Positions 58,610 through 64,000 of a DNA stretch of 64,000 nucleotides are shown piece by piece (position 1 is the first letter of the stretch; each line of letters opens with the position of its first letter). A model generated the notes under the pieces. It did not search any database, was not told the origin of the DNA, and worked only from the letters and a program-made list of their open reading frames with translations. Made by a program: the position numbers and the translations under genes. The stretch lies in assembly GCF_003589595.1 (NCBI RefSeq), contig NW_020656077.1, positions 8,391,874-8,455,873 of the forward strand. Direction: 5' to 3'. The stretch comes from Hyposmocoma kahamanoa. Lineage: Eukaryota; Arthropoda; Insecta; Lepidoptera; Cosmopterigidae.

Positions 58610-59514
58610 TGCGTTAATTTTGTTTATTTTGGTAAGATTTTTAATTTATGGTTTTGCTCAAACTTCTCTTTTTTTTTCTTTTAATATTGTAAACGTGCAT
58701 GTCAATGTCACATTGATATTGAGAACAGTGTGACCATTTGCGGCAGATTTAATTTTTATTCATATTCACTGCTGCAGAACATGATAAGTTACAATTAAAT
58801 GTGGCAGAGTTTGGCAGATTTGGGAATATTCGGTAAGTTCTTTATTATTTTTGGGAACAAACTGAAAACATGTTGTTTTCTGCTACTACGAATATACATC
58901 TGAAGCGAAACACTGGACAATGTCATAAACATAACCTATATCGGCTATATCAACTTTATAACCCCAACTGCTACAGGCTGTACTCAGTTAGATTTATTGA
59001 TACTTTGATAATGAATTACAAGTATTGATAGGTCTCCTTAAAGCACGTCGTTAAAAACACTGGGTCACAAAATGCACGGGATGTCGCCATCCTTCGTTCC
59101 TAAGGCTTTATAATTGAGTGAAATTACGCCCCACAGTATGTAGTGCATCAAGCAATACCAACTTTCAAACGGAAATGTTATCTGTCTTTGAATATCAATC
59201 TCGGGACGCAGGTTTTGCGAAGTAGCTAGTATTTGTGTATTTATATATACTTGGCATTGTGCAATTTTACCATTATTGCTAATATTACTTAATTTAATTT
59301 TATGTCTAAATGTTGTATGTGTCAAATTTGATTTCATTTATTTTAATTTATAAGACGAAAACAATTATTATAGTACCTGATTGCGTTATTTTTACAAATT
59401 AGTATTTGAATTGTATTTTTTTTTAATTGTGGTGTTCTATTCTATGATAGATCATGGCAGAATCTGTGGTCGACCTTTTTGACATGCTTTTTTTAGAACA
59501 GAATAGAATACAAA
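58610..59514. other. AT-rich intron sequence, nothing recognised
   Basis: Between the LINE remnant and family A copy 7. A 90-codon minus-strand frame (59065-59337) has no motif. Confidence 0.5.
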
Positions 59515-59742
59515 CATTGACTTACAAATAAATGGACGACGGGTCTAATACAAAAACCACGAAAAAAATGTCCCAAGTCAACCTATTCGAAATTTAAATT
59601 GTTATGTCATCGCAGTATCGCGCTGTCCGTAGAACAAATGAAGACTAAAGCGGAGTGTCGCGCTCTGTATACGATTTTAGCGCCTTACAAGTGCGGACAC
59701 TTTTTAGCGCGGACCCGACGTCCATATAATTGTAAGTCAATG
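59515..59742 (-). mobile_element. Family A element, copy 7, internally deleted
   Basis: Flanked by AATACAAA on both sides. About 55 bp of the usual interior is missing after CAACCTATT. Confidence 0.9.
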
Positions 59743-60300
59743 AATACAAATCATCTATTGCAACGCTCCATTATAAAAATGACAAACAAAAAAAAGACGA
59801 ATATAAATAAAGATCAATGCGCAGCCAAAAATAGATAAAACTAAAGTGTAGCATTCACTGGTCGGACCTTACGAGGAAATCTGTGCAAAGGATGAAAAAA
59901 GGATTTTGTTTCTTATAACAACGAACAACAGTATTAAGTGAAAGTATCATACATATTGTATTCAACTTTTACTTACTGTTGTGGCCAAAAGATTATAAAA
60001 ATTACACGTAAGCCGAGAGAACAACATTTAGATCTTTATTACAAATCTGTCGGGAACGCTCAATAACATTTAAATGTTCATTGATTAATTATTCAATTTC
60101 TCACCGCAATTTTGTCTTTGTAGAACTATGGATATCACGTACATATATAGATGTACTTCGCTTATGTGATTTATATAGATCGTTACACCTCCTTTGACAT
60201 CTTAATGAGTAAATTTTACGAGTATTAAATTAAATCTAATATTATATTAATATTATAATCTCAGTCCGCACATATGTACCTATGTAAACTTTGTCCCCAG

Positions 60301-60509
60301 TTACGACGTCCGCGGGCGGTCAGTCACCGGCGCACTCGAATGGTCTGACAGTAATTCTTTCGCGTCTCGAGCTCGTTTCATCACTACAGTACACCCTTCA
60401 GCATTGCGCGTCGAAAATGTCCAGTTGGATGACGAGGGCACTTATCGATGCCGAGTGGACTTCAAGAACTCTCCAACAAAAAATTACCAAATAGTTCTGA
60501 AAGTTATCG
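60301..60509 (+). CDS. Sidestep-family Ig protein, exon for second half of the first Ig domain
   Basis: Acceptor TTTGTCCCCAG, donor ATCG|GTAAGT. The exon starts with one base completing a Ser codon, has 69 codons and leaves one base. Frame includes YDVRGRSVTGALEWSD, FASRARFITTVHPSALRVEN, DDEGTYRCRVDFKNSPTKNY and QIVLKVI. DEGTYRC is the canonical D-x-G-x-Y-x-C of an Ig F strand. RVDFKNSPT after it is the feature that points to Sidestep rather than to generic Ig proteins such as nephrin or hemicentin. The exon pairs with 20632-20779 to complete a V-set domain with both Cys. The next exon is 965 bp away. Confidence 0.88.
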
Positions 60510-60524
60510 GTAAGTAAAATTTTT

Positions 60525-61402
60525 CATTAAAAAAATAATCGCGCATTTCACATCCAAATCTTCTGCTCTTTCGACCATGGAGCATGCGCACCTAACCGCT
60601 CACGCGATACATGTGCAGCCGCACACCTAGAGGTGCCGGTGATGATTTTATACCGATTTATCGGATATCGAAGTTATAACACGTAAAAGAACTAATATTA
60701 ATTGCTATTTCGGTAACTACTCTAGCAAACCGTAAGTAGCGTTTTTTAAGTTTACCCTGAATATAAATGTTTATAAACTATACTTTAAGGAGTAATTTCA
60801 TGGTAAACGTTAGAACCACTCAAACGGAATATTATCATATTTATCCAAGTACACCAAAAATTTCATTGGTGCTTTTTAAGTGCAGGATTTGCGGTGTATT
60901 ACTGCATTTTATTTGAGATGTTTTTGTTGGTAGTACGGAGGGTATTTATTTAGCAATGCAGAATAATAATTTTTATTTATAAGAACTTGTATTTAAACTG
61001 AATTCTTTTCTATTTTGCGAAACCAAATAGCCGCCATTTTGCGGTAGGAGGAGCGCATCGCGTGAGCGGTTATATAACGCCTATTCACTCTGGCCTTGAA
61101 AAGGCCAAGTTAAACCGTTCAGGAAACATGTCTGCACGCAGGGAATTCCACTCTATAGCTGTTCACTACGTACTTCTAATGTGGAAACAAAACGTTTCGT
61201 GCGAACCCTTGAAATATCCACAACACAGGAGTGAAACCCAAAAAAAAACCCACGCTTAATCCCCCGATGGTGAAAAGGGGAAGGCGATATTCAGTCCTGT
61301 ATAATATCTATAAGCAGGCAAGTTTACGGCGTCGTTCAAGACTCCGCAGCTTCACTTTTACTAATTCCGAGTCACCTATAAACCTCTTGGCACTCTTGGG
61401 GC
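60525..61402 (-). mobile_element. LINE 3' end, third copy, inside the gene's short intron and interrupted by a TA-flanked element
   Basis: 61074-61402 matches 50506-50830 and 53130-53480 (CGCCTATTCACTCTGGCCTT, GAAACCCAAAAAAAAACCCA, GAGTCACCTATAAACCTCTT). 60525-60594 matches its 3' UTR (GCGCATTTCACATCC, ATGCGCACCTA). Antisense to the gene. The interruption at 60595-61070 is a family C element. Confidence 0.72.
60595..61070 (+). mobile_element. Family C element, copy 4, nested in a LINE inside the gene's intron
   Basis: TA|ACCGCTCACGCGAT ... ATCGCGTGAGCGGT|TA. The uninterrupted LINE sequence at about 50487-50495 (CACCTAAATAATGCC) shows the pre-insertion site. About 130 bp of the interior is deleted between AACC and CCGTAAG. 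Confidence 0.87.
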
Positions 61403-61474
61403 ACGACTATGTTTTCCACCGTAGGGTAAGCTTGATGATGATTTTAATAATTACAATAATTGTTTTTGATACAG

Positions 61475-61585
61475 TGCCACCACATAAGATCGTGCTGTTT
61501 GACGAAAAAGGCAACGATATCGGCGGTGTGATCGGACCACTTGAAGAAGGCGACAGTGTATCTGTTCTATGTGAAATCCGTGGAG
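61475..61585 (+). CDS. Sidestep-family Ig protein, exon for inter-domain linker and start of second Ig domain
   Basis: Acceptor TTTTTGATACAG, donor GGAG|GTAAGA. Two bases plus the G from the previous exon make GTG (Val), so the join reads KVI-VPPHKIVLFDEKG. Sidestep proteins have a V-P-P linker at this place. It continues GGVIGPLEEGDSVSVLCEIR with the first Cys of the second Ig domain, then one leftover base, so the splice phase is kept. No following exon (expected to carry the W-containing C strand) is visible before 64000, so the next intron is at least 2.4 kb. Confidence 0.86.
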
Positions 61586-63619
61586 GTAAGATAGTCAATT
61601 ATTTTCTATTAATTTCCTATTCTTCTCACTTCATATCCTCTTTATACATTTTCCAAGCGATTCATTGTAATACTCGTGACGTTACTGTATCACAGTTTGA
61701 AGAACTTCTAGACAGGTTTATGTTTCATCTGTCAAATTTGTACAATGATGCTAGTAATCAACTTACAGGCGGTATCGAGTTAAACATTACGATATACGAC
61801 AATACTGGAACAGCGTGTTGCAATGCAAAAATTTAGCACGTTTTATTTTGGTATTTGGTCTTCTGTATTCACTAAAAGATGATGGTACATCTGGATTTCC
61901 AAAATTGTATCGGTAGTAAAGAGGCCTTGTGTAATATAATAGTAATAGTTAATAATAGTGTAAATAAACATTGAAATTTTCAATGTTCCACTTTATGAAA
62001 CATAAAACTAAAGAAGAGCATCAGTCACTTAAACAATAATGTTCATCAAAATAAAAGGTCATGATGTCGCTTGAATGCAGAAAGAAATTACATTCAACTT
62101 AAATTTGGAGGTTATTAACCTTATATAAACAGAAATTGTATGAAGGTAAACAGCCAATCAATAAAATGCATCCCTTTAGAGAATAAAAAATCGCCTTACA
62201 GCTATGATAAAGCAATTAGTGTAACAATATGTCCATTTGACTGTCTACCTGACTAATACCTATTTTTAAATCGATAGTTACAAAAGAGCATACGAGATTC
62301 AGTGAAGTTAGTTATGAATGTGGCCAACGTGCAGTTTCAAAGAGAATTCGTTATCGGGTATATTTTTGAAGCCGACATTAAGTCCTCTTTTCGGTTGTGC
62401 ATTTTTTGTTCTCGCAGCATACAAAAACTGACAAATTGACTCACTGACGTTGGAAAAAAACTTTTGCTGCACCGAAATAAAGACTGAGTCAAAAAATGTT
62501 AAAACCTTATTAAGAGATTTACGCATTCAAGCTTTAGCGTAAGCTAGGCACTCCAATGGTTTTTCGGCTTCGGCAATAACACAATGAATTTTAAAATATG
62601 AAGCTTTGTTTCCAATTGCAACCCAGGTATTTGGAAATAAACTACACCATATTGTAACGTCACTTAGAGTTTAAACTTGAAAGGGTTGCAACCCTAACTA
62701 GCCGTGAACAGGTTCACGGCAATGAAATGGGAAACTTCCGGTCCACAAAATTTATTAAAGAAGTAAAGTTTAAAGAAAGGCTGTAACAATATAAAGGTAA
62801 ATGTAAAAAACAGGTATAACAGTATAAAACACTACCTACACTTTATTATTAAGGCACTTACCCCTAAATGGGCCGAGAAACTGAATTACAGAAAGAGATA
62901 CATGAAGAGTGTAGACTTATAAATTATTACACATGATTAGCTTATTAACAGCTCTGACTGTTGTGGCGGTCGAGCTGGGAGTGACCGTGGTACGAAAACA
63001 AAATGAGAAAGTGAAGGAAGATGGAACAATTCAAATTTAAAATTTAAATACAAGTAAAATAAAAAAAATGATAAGATACAAGAGGAGAGAGGCGATACAA
63101 AGAGGTGAGATGGCGGTGTAAGGAGGTCACACCGTCACAAACTGACACTAACTTTTCGACTCGGCTTGTAACCAGTCAATTATAATGATAGAGTTCTCCG
63201 TCTACATAATGAATCAGTATTAAAAAGCCATTGCATATCCATTTGAGCTCTGTTATAGCGGGAATATCCTCAACGTAGCAAAAATGTAAGATTGGGTCTA
63301 GTAAGCTGCCTAGAGCGACACCTGTGCTAATTTCACGTGATTCTTATCTGAATTTAAGTACATACGCGTTTTTTTAGTCACATACGTTATTATAACATAG
63401 CTGCTTGAGCAGAGGTTTTCGTATACAGTTACATAGCGACGAAAAAAGGTAGTAAGCAATAGTAGTTACTTGAGAACGTTTAGGTGTATCTGTAAATGGT
63501 GTCTTCTTCGAAACCTCAAACCAAAAAGTTTTTATGAATTCTACTCACATCACTAAATGCGGATTGCCTTAACTTGATCTGTGTTTGAAATTTATATAAA
63601 AAAATGAATATTTCTTTAA
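61586..63619 (+). other. Start of the next intron of the Sidestep-family gene
   Basis: The exon's reading frame stays open past the donor to TAG at 61834-61836 (see findings). The rest is AT-rich with no repeat or exon recognised. Confidence 0.5.
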
Positions 63620-63824
63620 TAATAATAATAACGCACACACTCAACATAACCCCACACTAGGGAAACCCTGTGTCGCGGGTGCCATGGACAGACACATAGA
63701 CAACCACAAATTACACCCAAAGTCACGGGAGAAATAAATGTAGGCCATACACATATTTCTCCCGGCCTGGGAATCGAACCCAGGACCTCTGCATGGCAGT
63801 CCGGCATGGTAACCGTTCGGCCAT
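63620..63824 (-). mobile_element. Family B SINE, copy 8
   Basis: Reverse copy with AATAATAATAACGCACACAC tail, B box GGGAATCGAACCCAGGACC and GGTAACCGTTCGGCCAT head. Confidence 0.85.
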
Positions 63825-63953
63825 TTCTTTGAATGCTTCTCGCGTATGTGTTCAATTATTATTGGATGAGAAAGAGAAACTTTCATGAGATGTCATGCGC
63901 ACGAAATCATAAGTTGCTGAAATGTAACATCATTTTAAAATATTAGGTGGATC

Positions 63954-64000
63954 CATTGACTTACAAATAAATGGACGACGGGTCTAATACAAAAACCACG
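63954..64000 (-). mobile_element. Family A element, copy 8, cut by the window end
   Basis: CATTGACTTACAAATAAATG followed by GACGACGGGTCTAATAC, identical to the ends of copies 5 and 7. Confidence 0.85.

Larger units (their letters stand above)
20780..60300 (+). other. Giant intron (39.5 kb) of the Sidestep-family gene
   Basis: Bounded by donor GTATGT and acceptor CCCCAG, phase 2. It splits the first Ig domain between its C and C' region. It contains most of the repeats listed here and both assembly gaps. No other host exon could be proved inside it. The real length is uncertain because both gaps are 400-N placeholders. Confidence 0.8.
60510..61474 (+). other. Short intron of the Sidestep-family gene filled by nested transposons
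   Basis: About 965 bp, of which roughly 60525-61402 is an antisense LINE 3' end interrupted by a 476-bp TA-flanked element. Only about 90 bp is left as possible original intron. Confidence 0.75.

Noticed and set aside
1..64000. CRISPR arrays, bacterial operons, riboswitches, telomeric TTAGG arrays
   Set aside because: None seen; the window is eukaryotic intron and repeat sequence.

Overview
This is an AT-rich eukaryotic window. The LINE, SINE and inverted-repeat families suggest an insect, most likely a moth or butterfly (Lepidoptera); that is inference, since no database search was possible. There is no bacterial-style gene layout. Most short open frames are chance or lie inside repeats.

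The one confident host gene is on the + strand. It is an immunoglobulin-superfamily cell-surface protein of the Sidestep (side / beaten-path receptor) family, seen as three exons: 20632-20779 (first half of the N-terminal V-type Ig domain), 60301-60509 (second half, with the DEGTYRC and CRVDFKNSPT signatures) and 61475-61585 (linker and start of the second Ig domain). Splice phases fit exactly (2 nt + 1 nt, then 1 nt + 2 nt). The first two exons are contiguous in the protein but lie 39.5 kb apart, so about 60 percent of the window is one intron interrupting an Ig domain. The signal-peptide exon and the later exons were not found.

The rest is a dense, nested transposon landscape. 1-20 kb: a degenerate GGCCAT-rich repeat (1.6-3.0 kb, with an inverted relative at 14.4-16.2 kb), copies of a ~283-bp inverted-repeat element (family A, 8-bp target duplications), a 500-bp inverted-repeat family (D), ~610-bp TA-flanked elements (C), retro-like foldback fragments (E), tRNA-derived SINEs and RTE LINE ends. 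20-60 kb (the giant intron): more of the same, two 400-N assembly gaps, two hairpin-dense GC-richer blocks (25.1-25.4 and 31.7-32.85 kb), LINE C-terminal fragments, a Ty1/copia RNase H fragment, and single elements of mariner-like, piggyBac-like and 8-bp-TSD types. 60.5-61.5 kb: an intron that is almost entirely a LINE 3' end carrying a nested TA-flanked element. 61.6-64 kb: next intron, with a SINE and the start of another family A copy.

The most interesting observations are: the Sidestep-like gene with an Ig domain split by a giant intron; two tiny (21- and 25-bp) insertions that keep only the tips of family A yet have perfect 8-bp target duplications; family E insertions that are foldbacks or truncated ends with 12-14-bp duplications; and the hairpin-dense blocks.
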